A DNA stretch of 64,000 bases from Clostridia bacterium (GCA_026416815.1 JAOAEJ010000072.1:62001-126000), one strand, 5' to 3'. Positions 54,117 through 62,634 are shown, counted from the stretch's first letter. The notes: generated by a model not told the origin, from the letters alone. Made by a program: numbers and translations.

Positions 54117-54794
54117 TTGAAACCTATTATCAGAACAGAAGGCGTCAACCGCTACTTCCAGACCGGAAGAGAAACGCTTCATGCTTTGAAGGATATAAAT
54201 GTTACAATCAATCCCGGTACCCTGACGGTTTTAAAAGGCCGTTCAGGTTCGGGGAAGACCACCCTGCTTAATCTGCTTGGAGCTCTCGATAAACCGAACA
54301 CCGGGAAAATCCTTCTCAACGACCGGGATATAGCCGCAATGCCCGAGAGGGGCAGAGACGAGCTGAGGAGGACAGAAATGGGATTTATATTCCAGGCTGT
54401 TGCTCTTATATCACTCATGTCGGCCTATGAAAATGTAGAATTCGGACTTAGAGTGGCAGGGTATAACTCAAAGGATAGAAAAAGAAGAGCGGAAGAGTGT
54501 CTATCCTTTGTAGGCCTACAAAAGCGTATGCACCACCGCCCCCATGAGCTTTCGGGTGGTGAGCAGCAGCGTGTAGCTATTGCAAGAGCCATAGCCCACA
54601 AACCTGGGATAATCTTTGCCGACGAGCCTACCGCCGAGCTGGATACCCATATGGGCATCCAGGTAATGAAGGTCTTAAGAGACCTGGTAGAAAAAGAGGG
54701 AATTACAATAGTAATGACCTCCCACGACCCAAATATAATGGAGCTGGCAGATCAGGTATTTGCACTGCAGGATGGCCAGGTAATAGTTGAGTGA
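54117..54794 (+). CDS. ABC transporter ATPase 1 (MacB/LolD-like)
   Basis: 225 aa, the usual length for the ATPase partner of FtsX-type permeases. Walker A is GRSGSGKTT, the signature ELSGGEQQR, Walker B IIFADEPTAELD, and the H-loop TSHDP. TTG start, with GGGGAGGA seven bases upstream, two bases after the permease stop. The Q-loop reads FIFQAVALISLMSAYENV, as in the LolD/MacB group. It should power the permease at 51184. A second ATPase follows in the same operon, so the working transporter may contain a pair of unlike ATPases. Confidence 0.92.
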   Translation: MKPIIRTEGVNRYFQTGRETLHALKDINVTINPGTLTVLKGRSGSGKTTLLNLLGALDKPNTGKILLNDRDIAAMPERGRDELRRTEMGFIFQAVALISLMSAYENVEFGLRVAGYNSKDRKRRAEECLSFVGLQKRMHHRPHELSGGEQQRVAIARAIAHKPGIIFADEPTAELDTHMGIQVMKVLRDLVEKEGITIVMTSHDPNIMELADQVFALQDGQVIVE

Positions 54795-54827
54795 TAAAGG
54801 GCCCGAAAGGATAAAGGAGGCTTTAGC

Positions 54828-55730
54828 GTGATAGTATGTGAAAACCTTGTTAAAATATATAAAACTGCGGATATTGAAGTAGTAGCCCTCCAAGGGCTTG
54901 ATCTCACGGTTGAGTCGGGCGAGCTGATGGGAATTATAGGAAACAGTGGAAGCGGTAAATCAACACTTCTAAATATGTTGGGAGGCTTAGATAAACCATC
55001 TGCCGGGAAGCTTTTGGTTGATGGGAAGGACATGTTTAAGTTTACTAACTCCCAGTTAGTTAAATACAAGAGGGAGACGGTAGGCTTCGTATGGCAAAAC
55101 AATGCCCGAAATCTCATACCCTATCTAACTACACTGGAAAATGTTGAACTGCCTATGCTTATAGCCGGTAAGGCTAAAAGGGAAAGAGCAAAGCAGCTGT
55201 TAGAAATGGTGGGACTGTCTCATCGGCTCAATAGCAAGCTCTACCAACTTTCGGGCGGCGAGCAGCAGCGTACAGCACTAGCCATAGCTCTGGCAAACAA
55301 CCCGAAGCTGCTATTGGCCGATGAGCCAACAGGTGCGGTGGATACAAAGACCTCCGCAATGATTTTGGATTTGTTCAGAGAGTTAAACAGGACTATGGGA
55401 CTCACAATCGTCATAGTTACCCACGACAGGCAGCTGGCTAAGAAGGTTGACAGAGTTGTAGCAATCCGTGATGGGCGTACCAGCAGCGAATTTATCAGGA
55501 AAAAATCCTATGCCGAGGAGATAGCTGAGATAGATGCAGGTGCTGCGGTGCAGGCTGAAGAGGAGTCCCATGTAGAGCTGGCAGTTATAGATAAAGCAGG
55601 CCGCCTGCAAATCCCAAGAGAGTACTTGGAGTCATTGGGACTGAAGAATAGGAATAAAATCAAGGTGGAGCTTGAAGATGGGCGTATCATACTGCTTCCA
55701 CCTGATGAAGCAGAGGAAAAAGGTGCTTAA
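54828..55730 (+). CDS. ABC transporter ATPase 2 with AbrB-like C-terminal domain
   Basis: 300 aa. The first 225 residues are a complete ATPase: Walker A GNSGSGKST, Q-loop FVWQNNARNLIPYL, signature LSGGEQQR, Walker B LLLADEPTGAVD, and THD. After it comes a linker and a small C-terminal domain (about 248-295; LAVIDKAGRLQIPREYLESLGL ending in ELEDGRIILLP) that looks like the swapped-hairpin AbrB/MazE DNA-binding or dimerisation fold. This makes it longer than its partner by about 75 residues. The domain may hold the ATPase dimer together or link transport to gene control; the sequence does not decide. GTG start with AAAGGAGG seven bases upstream. A strong terminator follows. Confidence 0.85.
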   Translation: MIVCENLVKIYKTADIEVVALQGLDLTVESGELMGIIGNSGSGKSTLLNMLGGLDKPSAGKLLVDGKDMFKFTNSQLVKYKRETVGFVWQNNARNLIPYLTTLENVELPMLIAGKAKRERAKQLLEMVGLSHRLNSKLYQLSGGEQQRTALAIALANNPKLLLADEPTGAVDTKTSAMILDLFRELNRTMGLTIVIVTHDRQLAKKVDRVVAIRDGRTSSEFIRKKSYAEEIAEIDAGAAVQAEEESHVELAVIDKAGRLQIPREYLESLGLKNRNKIKVELEDGRIILLPPDEAEEKGA

Positions 55731-55745
55731 GTAAATATATAATGA

Positions 55746-55791
55746 AAAAGTAAGCCGGTAGTGTAAATTTTACACTACCGGCTTACTTTTT
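55746..55791 (+). terminator. Intrinsic terminator of the export operon
   Basis: A perfect 22-base-pair inverted repeat (AAAAGTAAGCCGGTAGTGTA and complement) with a minimal centre, ending in a run of T, starts 15 bases after the second ATPase. Confidence 0.92.
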
Positions 55792-55800
55792 ACGACGGTG

Positions 55801-55835
55801 ATTGACTATTTTCTATTTTGATTGTGTTGTATAAT
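55801..55835 (+). promoter_or_regulatory. Conserved promoter-like element before the kinase gene
   Basis: ATTGACTATTTTCTATTTT, then TATAAT at 55830-55835. A closely similar arrangement (ATTGATTTTTTTCTATTTT, then TATAAT) stands before the response regulator near 57708-57743. The -35-like TTGAC to -10 distance is 22 bases, too long for an ordinary sigma factor promoter, so part of the element may be a protein-binding site. Confidence 0.4.
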
Positions 55836-55885
55836 TAGTATTAATTAATAATGTGTTAGTATATCAAAAATTGCTACGTTTGTAG

Positions 55886-55893
55886 TAGTACTA
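55886..55893. promoter_or_regulatory. TAGTACTA palindrome, site 2
   Basis: TAGTACTA, 50 bases downstream of the TATAAT element and about 160 bases before the kinase start. See also 49894-49903 and 57793-57800. Confidence 0.35.
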
Positions 55894-56055
55894 GCGTTAA
55901 TATACGGATAGAGGTGCCAGTAAGGGAAAACGTGGTACTATATAAAAGAGTTATATCCAATTGGTAGTATTATTGGACAAGGCAAACTGCCATTACGTTA
56001 TAGGATAAAAAGCGGATTGTATATTCATACTGTGAAGTGTAGAGGAGTGAGTCAG

Positions 56056-57570
56056 GTGCAAGAAAGCATTTTAATACTTAATTGGTGTGTTGGTCTTCTG
56101 TTTATTCTATCATTCATAGGACTCGTTCCAACTACAGTGTTTTTTGAAAAGAAAGAAAGGAATATAATATTTTCTCTAGCAGTATTTATATTGCTTGTAG
56201 GGGTACTTTTCATATCAGAGTCATTTCCCTTAGCAAACAAGTATATCTACCACAATACAATACTTTGGGTGTACGCAGATAATATAGCGGCTAATTTTCT
56301 TCCGGGAGCATTAGCTCATTTTTATGAGCAAACTTTTGGTGCAGGTTATAAGAAGATAGTGGTAAGGTTAAAACGAATACTAATAGTCTATGCAATCATA
56401 TATACAATACTGCTGTTAAATGTTATAACCCCATATAACTGGGAGTTTTTTTGGAACTTAAGCATAGTGAAAGTTCCATTGATAGTATTCAGAGTAATTA
56501 TAGGTTGTGGACTTATAATCTTGAGCACTCTCTCTGTTATATATTCTATAAAAGGCAATATAGAAGCAAAGATTTTCACTGCAGGATTTATCCTTTCCAT
56601 GATACTAACTTTATTCGGGTTCTACACATACAATATGCATATTTTAAGGTGGTCAATACCGATTTTCGTCCTATCCCTTGTATTGTTAACAGGAAGACGC
56701 TTTGCCCATAATTATTACAATGTGAAATTTTATTCAAAGGAGCTGGAACATAGGAATAATCAATTGAATCAAGCGTGGCAGGAAGTAAAAGAGTCTCGAG
56801 ATGAAGTTGCAAAATGGAATAAAACGTTGGAGAAACGCGTAGATGAGAGAACAGAAGAGTTGAGGCAAATGAATGAAGAGCTAATAGCTTTAAACGAACA
56901 GCTCAGGGACTATGCCGATACAGTGGAGGAACTAGCTGTTTCTAAAGAGCGGAATCGTGTTGCCAGAGATATACATGATACATTAGGGCATACCCTTACA
57001 ATGCTCATAAAAAAATTAGAGGTAAGTGCTATAATATGCAAGACTGACACCGATAAAACCGAGTTGGAGCTGCTTGAAGCAGCCGACGTTGCAAGGGAAG
57101 GGCTTAAAGAAGTCCGGCGTTCTATCTCAGGGCTTGTGCCTGAAAAGCTAGAACGTGACAATATTATTACCTCCTTAAAGAGCTTAATTTCTGAATTCAA
57201 GCAGACTTCCGGGATAGACATACATTTTTCATCGGAAGGAATGGATAAAGCTATCAGCCCTACCTACCGCGAAGCAATATATAGGACATGCCAGGAGGCT
57301 ATGACCAATGCGGTACGCCATGGTAAGGCAACACGAGTAGTTATATTGCTAAGGCATTCCGACGATAAAATAAGGCTATCAATATTTGATAACGGCATAG
57401 GGTGCAAAGATGTACATAAGGGCTTTGGATTAACCGGTATGGAAGAGCGGATAGCTGCCCTGGAAGGAAACATAGTGTACGGAGCTGCCGATGAAGACGG
57501 CGGGTTTAATATACATATAGAGATACCGGTGAGAGGAGATACTGATAACGCTCAAGATAATAATGGCTAA
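56056..57570 (+). CDS. Membrane histidine kinase, NarL-family type (HisKA_3)
   Basis: 504 aa from GTG at 56056, preceded by AGAGGAG at nine bases; an earlier in-frame TTG at 56017 has no binding site. About seven membrane segments fill residues 5-220 without a large outside domain, so the signal is probably sensed in the membrane. A coiled coil (about 225-290, rich in Glu, Gln, Leu) leads to the HisKA_3 helix ARDIHDTLGHTLTML with phosphorylated His307, and a HATPase domain with EAMTNAVRHGKA and FDNGIG. It should phosphorylate the response regulator at 57926. The neighbouring export operon and its TAGTACTA site suggest control of transport or of the biosynthetic genes (inference). A second kinase copy without the membrane part lies at 59036. 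Confidence 0.92.
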   Translation: MQESILILNWCVGLLFILSFIGLVPTTVFFEKKERNIIFSLAVFILLVGVLFISESFPLANKYIYHNTILWVYADNIAANFLPGALAHFYEQTFGAGYKKIVVRLKRILIVYAIIYTILLLNVITPYNWEFFWNLSIVKVPLIVFRVIIGCGLIILSTLSVIYSIKGNIEAKIFTAGFILSMILTLFGFYTYNMHILRWSIPIFVLSLVLLTGRRFAHNYYNVKFYSKELEHRNNQLNQAWQEVKESRDEVAKWNKTLEKRVDERTEELRQMNEELIALNEQLRDYADTVEELAVSKERNRVARDIHDTLGHTLTMLIKKLEVSAIICKTDTDKTELELLEAADVAREGLKEVRRSISGLVPEKLERDNIITSLKSLISEFKQTSGIDIHFSSEGMDKAISPTYREAIYRTCQEAMTNAVRHGKATRVVILLRHSDDKIRLSIFDNGIGCKDVHKGFGLTGMEERIAALEGNIVYGAADEDGGFNIHIEIPVRGDTDNAQDNNG

Positions 57571-57792
57571 TATATAGACATTAACAGGGGTAGAATTGAA
57601 TTCCGATGTAAAGACGGAAAGAAAATATGATATTTAGTCACTGTGCATAGATTAAAATACAAATATAAGGTATAATTTTATATTACTTATTGCTTTTTTC
57701 GACAAAGATTGATTTTTTTCTATTTTAGAAATAGTGTATAATCACATATAGATGTGCTTGCTTTGGCAGCGTATGTGGCGAGTATGTACGGT

Positions 57793-57800
57793 TAGTACTA
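57793..57800. promoter_or_regulatory. TAGTACTA palindrome, site 3
   Basis: TAGTACTA about 50 bases downstream of the TATAAT (57738-57743) preceding the response regulator, the same relative position as site 2. The 355-base gap 57571-57925 contains this and the promoter-like element and no gene. Confidence 0.35.
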
Positions 57801-57925
57801 CTTTTGTTATGTACCTTAATTATGGCAAATTCCAAAATGACAAAGTAGTATTAGATTATCTATATATTGCCAAGACAGAGGATTTAAAATACAGATAGAG
57901 ATACTAATGGGGGGAGCGGTTGATA

Positions 57926-58579
57926 ATGCTTAAAATAGTAATAGTTGACGACCAGGTAATTTTTAGAGAGAGCCTTAAGTTCATAGTAGAACAGGACAGT
58001 GAAATGAAGGTAATGGGCTGCGGTGGAAACGGCAAAGAGGCTTTGCGGCTGTGTGACCAATATAGGCCCGATTTAGTACTGATGGATATAATGATGCCCG
58101 AGTACAACGGAGTTGAAGGGACAAGGCTTATTAAGGAGAAATATAAGGACATAAAGATAGTAATATTGACCACCTTTAATGACGAAGAAAACGTATCCCA
58201 GGCGTTAAAATACGGAGCTGATGGTTATATACTGAAGGATATAAAGCCTGAGGAACTTATACTGACTATAAAGGGTGTAGCCAGCGGTCTTAACATTATA
58301 CATAAAAGTACCTTCGATAATGTGGTAAAACAGTTTAACGAAACAGAGCCGACGGCAGCTTCAGTAGGAACAGAAAACAGTGTAATAGCCGAATTTACAG
58401 AAAGAGAAATCGAGATGATACGCCTTATAGCTGCTGGTAAGAGTAACAAAGAAATAGCTGCAAAGCTGTTTCTTACCGAAGGTAGTGTTAAAAACATAAT
58501 TACAACTATGCTTAGAAAACTTAACCTTGAAGATCGTATACAATTGGTAGTTCTGGCCGTCAAGATGGGCCTGGTATAA
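57926..58579 (+). CDS. LuxR/NarL-family response regulator
   Basis: 217 aa from the ATG at 57926, with GGGGGGAG nine bases upstream; a TTG at 57920 is also in frame. The receiver domain begins MLKIVIVDDQ, with phosphorylated Asp54 in LVLMDIMMP, Thr in ILTTFN and Lys in YILKDI. The C-terminal helix-turn-helix is of LuxR type (FTEREIEMIRLIAAGKSNKEIAAKLFLTEGSVKNI). Partner kinases lie on both sides (56056 and 59036). It is the only transcription regulator in the window with a clear DNA-binding domain, so it is the best candidate to control the cluster; its own promoter region carries the TAGTACTA palindrome. Confidence 0.95.
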   Translation: MLKIVIVDDQVIFRESLKFIVEQDSEMKVMGCGGNGKEALRLCDQYRPDLVLMDIMMPEYNGVEGTRLIKEKYKDIKIVILTTFNDEENVSQALKYGADGYILKDIKPEELILTIKGVASGLNIIHKSTFDNVVKQFNETEPTAASVGTENSVIAEFTEREIEMIRLIAAGKSNKEIAAKLFLTEGSVKNIITTMLRKLNLEDRIQLVVLAVKMGLV

Positions 58580-58646
58580 AGCACCTTAAGGTTTAGAGCC
58601 ACTATCTATAGGTGCCGTTGTAAGGGGTTTTATGATTAAGCCTAGA

Positions 58647-58695
58647 GTGCATATACACACATTTTAAATAAGCATAAGAATGCGTGTATGTGTAC
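58647..58695 (+). terminator. Hairpin downstream of the response regulator
   Basis: GTGCATATACACACATT pairs with AATGCGTGTATGTGTAC (one mismatch, two G-U pairs) around 15 bases, followed by TTTT. A probable weak terminator. The 456-base gap 58580-59035 otherwise holds AT-rich DNA and the repeat at 58903-59009. Confidence 0.4.
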
Positions 58696-58902
58696 TTTTG
58701 CATATATCCTATAATTTAATTGCAGTATAAAGATGTTAGAACATGGAGTGCTAATTTTTTAACAAAAAGTGACCTTGGGTTTGTAAATTTAACAAAAATA
58801 TGACTAATAGGGCTAATATTATGACTAAACGCACATTGCTGGAAAATGAATAGTATTTTATAATTAAAGAAGGGAAAATAGTTTTATATATACTATTGTA
58901 TG

Positions 58903-59009
58903 TATAGATAGTTTAGGTTGAAAGTGATTTTATCCAGCCAGGCAAACCGCACTTGTCACAGCTCGTTGCCTAACTGAAAATCACTAAGTTCAACCTGAAT
59001 TATCTATAA
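58903..59009 (-). repeat. Palindromic repeat family 1, copy 2 (inverted)
   Basis: 107 bases. Its reverse complement aligns over its whole length with 44866-44973, sharing ends TTAT(A/G)GATAA, the AACTTAGTGATTT block and the GGCTGGATAAAATCACTTT block (about 70 % identical by eye). Arms AGTGATTTT / AAAATCACT and GGCAA / TTGCC pair. It ends 26 bases before the second kinase. Confidence 0.8.
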
Positions 59010-59035
59010 GTGAAAGAATTGAAGGGTTGACAAAT

Positions 59036-59713
59036 ATGAATGACGAGTTTGCCGAACTAAATCAGCAGTTGAATAATTATTGCGATATTATAGAGGAGCT
59101 AACAACAGCTATAGAAAAAAACCAGTTTGCAAGGGAAATCCATGATACCCTGGGGCATACATTGACAATGCTTATAAAAAAGCTGGAGGTCGGCATTATA
59201 ACCTGCAAGACCGATGCCGATAAAACCGAGAAAGAGCTGCTTGAGGCTGTAGATATTGCAAGAGGTGGATTAAAGGAAGTAATGCGCTCCATTGGAGGAC
59301 TTGCGCCTAAAAAGTTGGAGAAAAGGGGCGCCGTAGCTGCCATAAATAGTTTGATTGCAGGATTTAGGCAAACATCGGGTATAGAGATTCACTTTTCAGA
59401 GGATGGAGCTAACGAAAATATCACTCATACCTATCAAGAGGTCATATATACGGTATGTAAGGAGGCGATAACCAACTCTGTGCGGTATGGGAAGGCGACA
59501 CGTGTGGTTATTATATTGAGGCTTGAGGAGGATAAAATAAAGCTTTGCATATTTGATAACGGTATGGGTTGTAATGCTATAAGTAAGGATTTTGGACTAA
59601 CAACTATGGAAGAGAAAATTAGAACGCTGAATGGAAATATCAAATATGGATCTACAGATGAAGACAGTGGGTTCAATGTGCAGATAGAATTACCTTTAGT
59701 AAAAAACTTATAA
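59036..59713 (+). CDS. Soluble histidine kinase, truncated paralogue
   Basis: 225 aa from ATG at 59036 with GAAGGG nine bases upstream (TTG at 59027 is an alternative). It has only a short coiled coil, the HisKA_3 helix AREIHDTLGHTLTMLIKKLEV and the HATPase domain (EAITNSVRYGKA, FDNGMG). It aligns over its length with the C-terminal half of the kinase at 56056 and lacks all seven membrane segments. The sequence motifs are intact, so it may be an active cytoplasmic kinase or a competitor that forms mixed dimers with the full kinase. It probably arose by duplication; a palindromic repeat lies directly upstream where the sensor part would begin. Confidence 0.85.
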   Translation: MNDEFAELNQQLNNYCDIIEELTTAIEKNQFAREIHDTLGHTLTMLIKKLEVGIITCKTDADKTEKELLEAVDIARGGLKEVMRSIGGLAPKKLEKRGAVAAINSLIAGFRQTSGIEIHFSEDGANENITHTYQEVIYTVCKEAITNSVRYGKATRVVIILRLEEDKIKLCIFDNGMGCNAISKDFGLTTMEEKIRTLNGNIKYGSTDEDSGFNVQIELPLVKNL

Positions 59714-59804
59714 AATAAGGTGGACTTCAAAAAATCTAATGTTTATATAACTGGTAACTAATCCTTCCGGCATAAATATAATAGTATGAAGGAGTGATGC
59801 CAGA

Positions 59805-61190
59805 ATGTTTGATGTAAATGACAGGCAGTACATAGTAAAGCTGTCTTCCGGCAAAATTACAAACATTTTTTATAAGGATGGTGCCGGCGCATACTTAAGG
59901 TCGCTAGATAAAGGGGATACATGGCTTACCCCTGTACATATAACAAAGGATATAATGCCTAACTTTGATGTGTGTGTAGACAGCACCGATAATATACATA
60001 TCCTCTATCAGAATACCAAGGGAAATATAGGATACCTTCTAAACAACAATGGAAGCTGGTCTGTGAAATCTGTTCTAAAAAGCAAAAATTCCAGTATCTA
60101 TAATAAATATCTTACGATAATACACAATGGACAAACAATAATACTTTTCTATGTATTGAAATACTCCGGTAGAAATCTACTTGCATATCAGATTATGGAT
60201 AGTCAGCAGGATATTTCAGAGCCCAAAGTAATAGATTATATTACAGATAGCAAAACACCTTACATTGTATTGGAGGACAAAAAAGGAGAGACTTATATAT
60301 TCTATAGATATCTAGATGTAAAATATGATTGCATCGGGTGTAAGAAGTATATTCCCTCAAGACGGCAATGGAGCGATTTTACGCCCATTACAGAATACGA
60401 TGGAGAGAGTGAAGTGCTGGGAGCAGGAGTAGACTCAAACAACAACATCTACATATGTTGGCAGAAAATACTGCAAAGCAGATATGAGCTTATGTACTCA
60501 GTGAGATATTGGGGTAATGAACACTGGGAAAAAGAGAAAACGCTAACATCATCTCCAAGAGCATTTTCAAATTGTTCAATAGCTATAGTCAATAGCAAGA
60601 TAGTTCTATACTGGGTAGAGGGAGACGATATATATTATTTTGTATCCAACGATAAAGGCAGAACCTGGAGCAAGCAGGATAAATATACATCTTTTGATGG
60701 AAAGCCTTTACATTGCATATCCTATAAATCAAATATAGCAGATGAGCGTGAGAATTGGCATGTCGAAAAACTTCCCGGAAACCTCGTGGGTTCATGCAAT
60801 CTTGCCTTTATAAACGAGACTAAAGAAAAGAAGCAGGAGGAAAACACCGACGATTTACGCGCCTTACTAGTCAGCGCCTTAAACTCCCTAACGGAAAGTG
60901 TAGACCAAATTAAACAGTCCATGAGGGAAACTACAGAAAAGCTTGAGGCGCTAGATGATAAACAAAAACAAATTGAAGGGGAAATTCTCAAATTAAGTGC
61001 AAGGGCAGATACAGTAGATTCTGAGCCACCAAATATAAAGGCCGAAGAGAATCTGACTAAGGAAGAGGAAATCAATAATAACGAAAATAAGGACGATACA
61101 ACAGGTATAGAGGATGATATACCTGTAATGCCTGGGGTGGGCTTTAGGGGCATTACGACCGATTATCTTAGAAAGCTGCAAAGAAAATGA
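59805..61190 (+). CDS. Sialidase-like beta-propeller protein with coiled-coil tail
   Basis: 461 aa, not assignable to a known function. Residues 1-345 are repeated beta units with two clear Asp-box (BNR) motifs, SLDKGDTW near 33 and SNDKGRTW near 284, and blade-like phrases such as VDSTDNIHILYQ and VDSNNNIYICWQ. A sialidase-type propeller is likely, but the catalytic Arg triad of sialidases was not found. Residues about 350-405 form a coiled coil (LTESVDQIKQSMRETTEKLEALDDKQKQIEGEILKL is interrupted by charged residues only), followed by an acidic low-complexity part and a short basic end. No signal peptide, so it appears cytoplasmic. GGAGTGATG precedes the start and a terminator follows. Its link to the cluster is unknown. 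Confidence 0.65.
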   Translation: MFDVNDRQYIVKLSSGKITNIFYKDGAGAYLRSLDKGDTWLTPVHITKDIMPNFDVCVDSTDNIHILYQNTKGNIGYLLNNNGSWSVKSVLKSKNSSIYNKYLTIIHNGQTIILFYVLKYSGRNLLAYQIMDSQQDISEPKVIDYITDSKTPYIVLEDKKGETYIFYRYLDVKYDCIGCKKYIPSRRQWSDFTPITEYDGESEVLGAGVDSNNNIYICWQKILQSRYELMYSVRYWGNEHWEKEKTLTSSPRAFSNCSIAIVNSKIVLYWVEGDDIYYFVSNDKGRTWSKQDKYTSFDGKPLHCISYKSNIADERENWHVEKLPGNLVGSCNLAFINETKEKKQEENTDDLRALLVSALNSLTESVDQIKQSMRETTEKLEALDDKQKQIEGEILKLSARADTVDSEPPNIKAEENLTKEEEINNNENKDDTTGIEDDIPVMPGVGFRGITTDYLRKLQRK

Positions 61191-61248
61191 CGCGTTAAAC
61201 AGTAACAGGAGCATGTGTGCTATAAAACATATATAGTTTTAAAAACAA

Positions 61249-61290
61249 TCCCTGTCGGAGTTAATATGATCATGTTAATTCCGACAGGGA
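61249..61290. terminator. Bidirectional-type terminator
   Basis: TCCCTGTCGGAGTTAA and TTAATTCCGACAGGGA form a strong stem; CTTTT follows on the + strand and an A-rich stretch precedes it, so it could also end minus-strand transcripts from 61334. Confidence 0.85.
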
Positions 61291-61333
61291 CTTTTAATGC
61301 GATTGGCGAGATAATTAACTACCTATATTACAT

Positions 61334-61819
61334 CTATTTACCGAAAAAGTAAGAGTACAATCTTGGGATAAATGCGGAACTCTTAAAATCCATAGGCTCA
61401 TTATCGGGAAACAGAGCAATCATTCTTATTATCCAAACTGCGACAAGCAGTGCAGTCAGTGCATACCAAAAGCTGTCGTTTTTATAAAGCAAGCTAAAAT
61501 ACTTAAACTTTTTAAAAGCCAAAACTACGGATGTTATTACCGGGATGACGAACAGAGGGTGGTAATAAAGAGCCTCGGATATATGCCCCTGAGATAGATG
61601 GACAAAAGCCCTTGTCATACCACATGCAGGACAAGGAATTCCGTATATATTCTTTATAACACAGACCGTATCATTCCCAACAATAACCACCACAAAATAA
61701 AAAACAGCTATGTAAGCAAAGGGAACGGCAATTATTTTAAAATGCCGGAATGCCTTAAAAGCTGCTTTATATATAAAAGTTATAAGTCTATTCTTGATTG
61801 AAACTAAAAAATGTTTCAT
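61334..61819 (-). CDS. DUF2752 family membrane protein
   Basis: 161 aa with three or four membrane segments. The family mark is the cysteine-rich block IYGIPCPACGMTRAFVHL at about residues 57-74, between the first and second hydrophobic segments. Function is unknown in the family. It lies downstream of a DUF4234 gene on the same strand, 58 bases apart, and the two probably form a small operon. It ends against the terminator at 61249-61290, facing the propeller gene. Nothing ties it to natural product synthesis, and I treat it as chromosomal background. Confidence 0.8.
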   Translation of the reverse strand: MKHFLVSIKNRLITFIYKAAFKAFRHFKIIAVPFAYIAVFYFVVVIVGNDTVCVIKNIYGIPCPACGMTRAFVHLSQGHISEALYYHPLFVIPVITSVVLAFKKFKYFSLLYKNDSFWYALTALLVAVWIIRMIALFPDNEPMDFKSSAFIPRLYSYFFGK

Positions 61820-61877
61820 CGCAAATTCACCGATTTACCTAAATTAAATAAAGTTAAACTTTCTTGCTATATATTTA

Positions 61878-62231
61878 TTACGCTTGAGCCCAAAGTTTGT
61901 TCATGCTAGCCTGCATAATTGCTGTGTTAACAATTGAAAGCCCGAATATTGCCAATACAAGATAAAGAATTGAATTGTCTTCCGGTGTCATTCCAACCTG
62001 AGCCTGAGCTTGTGCGATAATCTTGCCATATTTGTAGAACCAATAGATAGTATACAGTCCACAAGTAATTATACTTAGTAATAATTCCATTCCTGGATTT
62101 ATACCTGGGTCATCATTGAATGATTTCATTTCATCAGAAACCTTGTAAATCCAGTAAAAGAAGTAAATACCGCAGGTGACAAGCCCTAAGATTACTACCA
62201 ACGCCGGTGACCTGAAAGTCCCTTTTGGCAT
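61878..62231 (-). CDS. DUF4234 family small membrane protein
   Basis: 117 aa with three hydrophobic segments. It shows the typical repeated phrase LVTCGIYFFYWIYKVSDEM and IITCGLYTIYWFYKYGK of DUF4234 proteins, which suggests an internal duplication. Function is not known. ATG start with GAGGGGG upstream on the minus strand. The 440 bases between it and the tRNA genes (62232-62671) are AT-rich; they contain the 12-base palindrome GTAGGTACCTAC at 62374-62385 and the tRNA promoter, and no gene. Confidence 0.85.
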   Translation of the reverse strand: MPKGTFRSPALVVILGLVTCGIYFFYWIYKVSDEMKSFNDDPGINPGMELLLSIITCGLYTIYWFYKYGKIIAQAQAQVGMTPEDNSILYLVLAIFGLSIVNTAIMQASMNKLWAQA

Positions 62232-62604
62232 AATTAAATCCCCCTCTTTTTAATACATTAATATATTTATATATTTGACTGGAATAAAAAATGACAGGGT
62301 AGTAAACAAAACTATTTTAAACGATGAAATATCCAATAGGATAAGCCTTAAGATAGTCCAAAGTCTAAAAATAGTAGGTACCTACCAAGTTTCCAATCAA
62401 TCAATATTTTATCAAAATACCGACATATAAACAACGTTTATTTTATATTTTGCAATTATATTGCGGTGTATAGTCGAAAAAAGTAGATAATAAAATAAAT
62501 ATGGATTATTTATGTAGTAGATTATATACATAATTAATTGCAACATGATTAATATTATTAATAGAAATGCATTAAATAATTTTAAAATTATCTTAAAATA
62601 CCAA

Positions 62605-62634
62605 TTGACTTTTTAAATAAAGTAGTGCTATAAT
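62605..62634 (+). promoter_or_regulatory. tRNA operon promoter
   Basis: TTGACT, an 18-base spacer and TATAAT (62629-62634) with an extended -10 TGC. A short leader hairpin follows (TGCGGT / ACCGCA, 62641-62660) just before the first tRNA. Confidence 0.8.
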
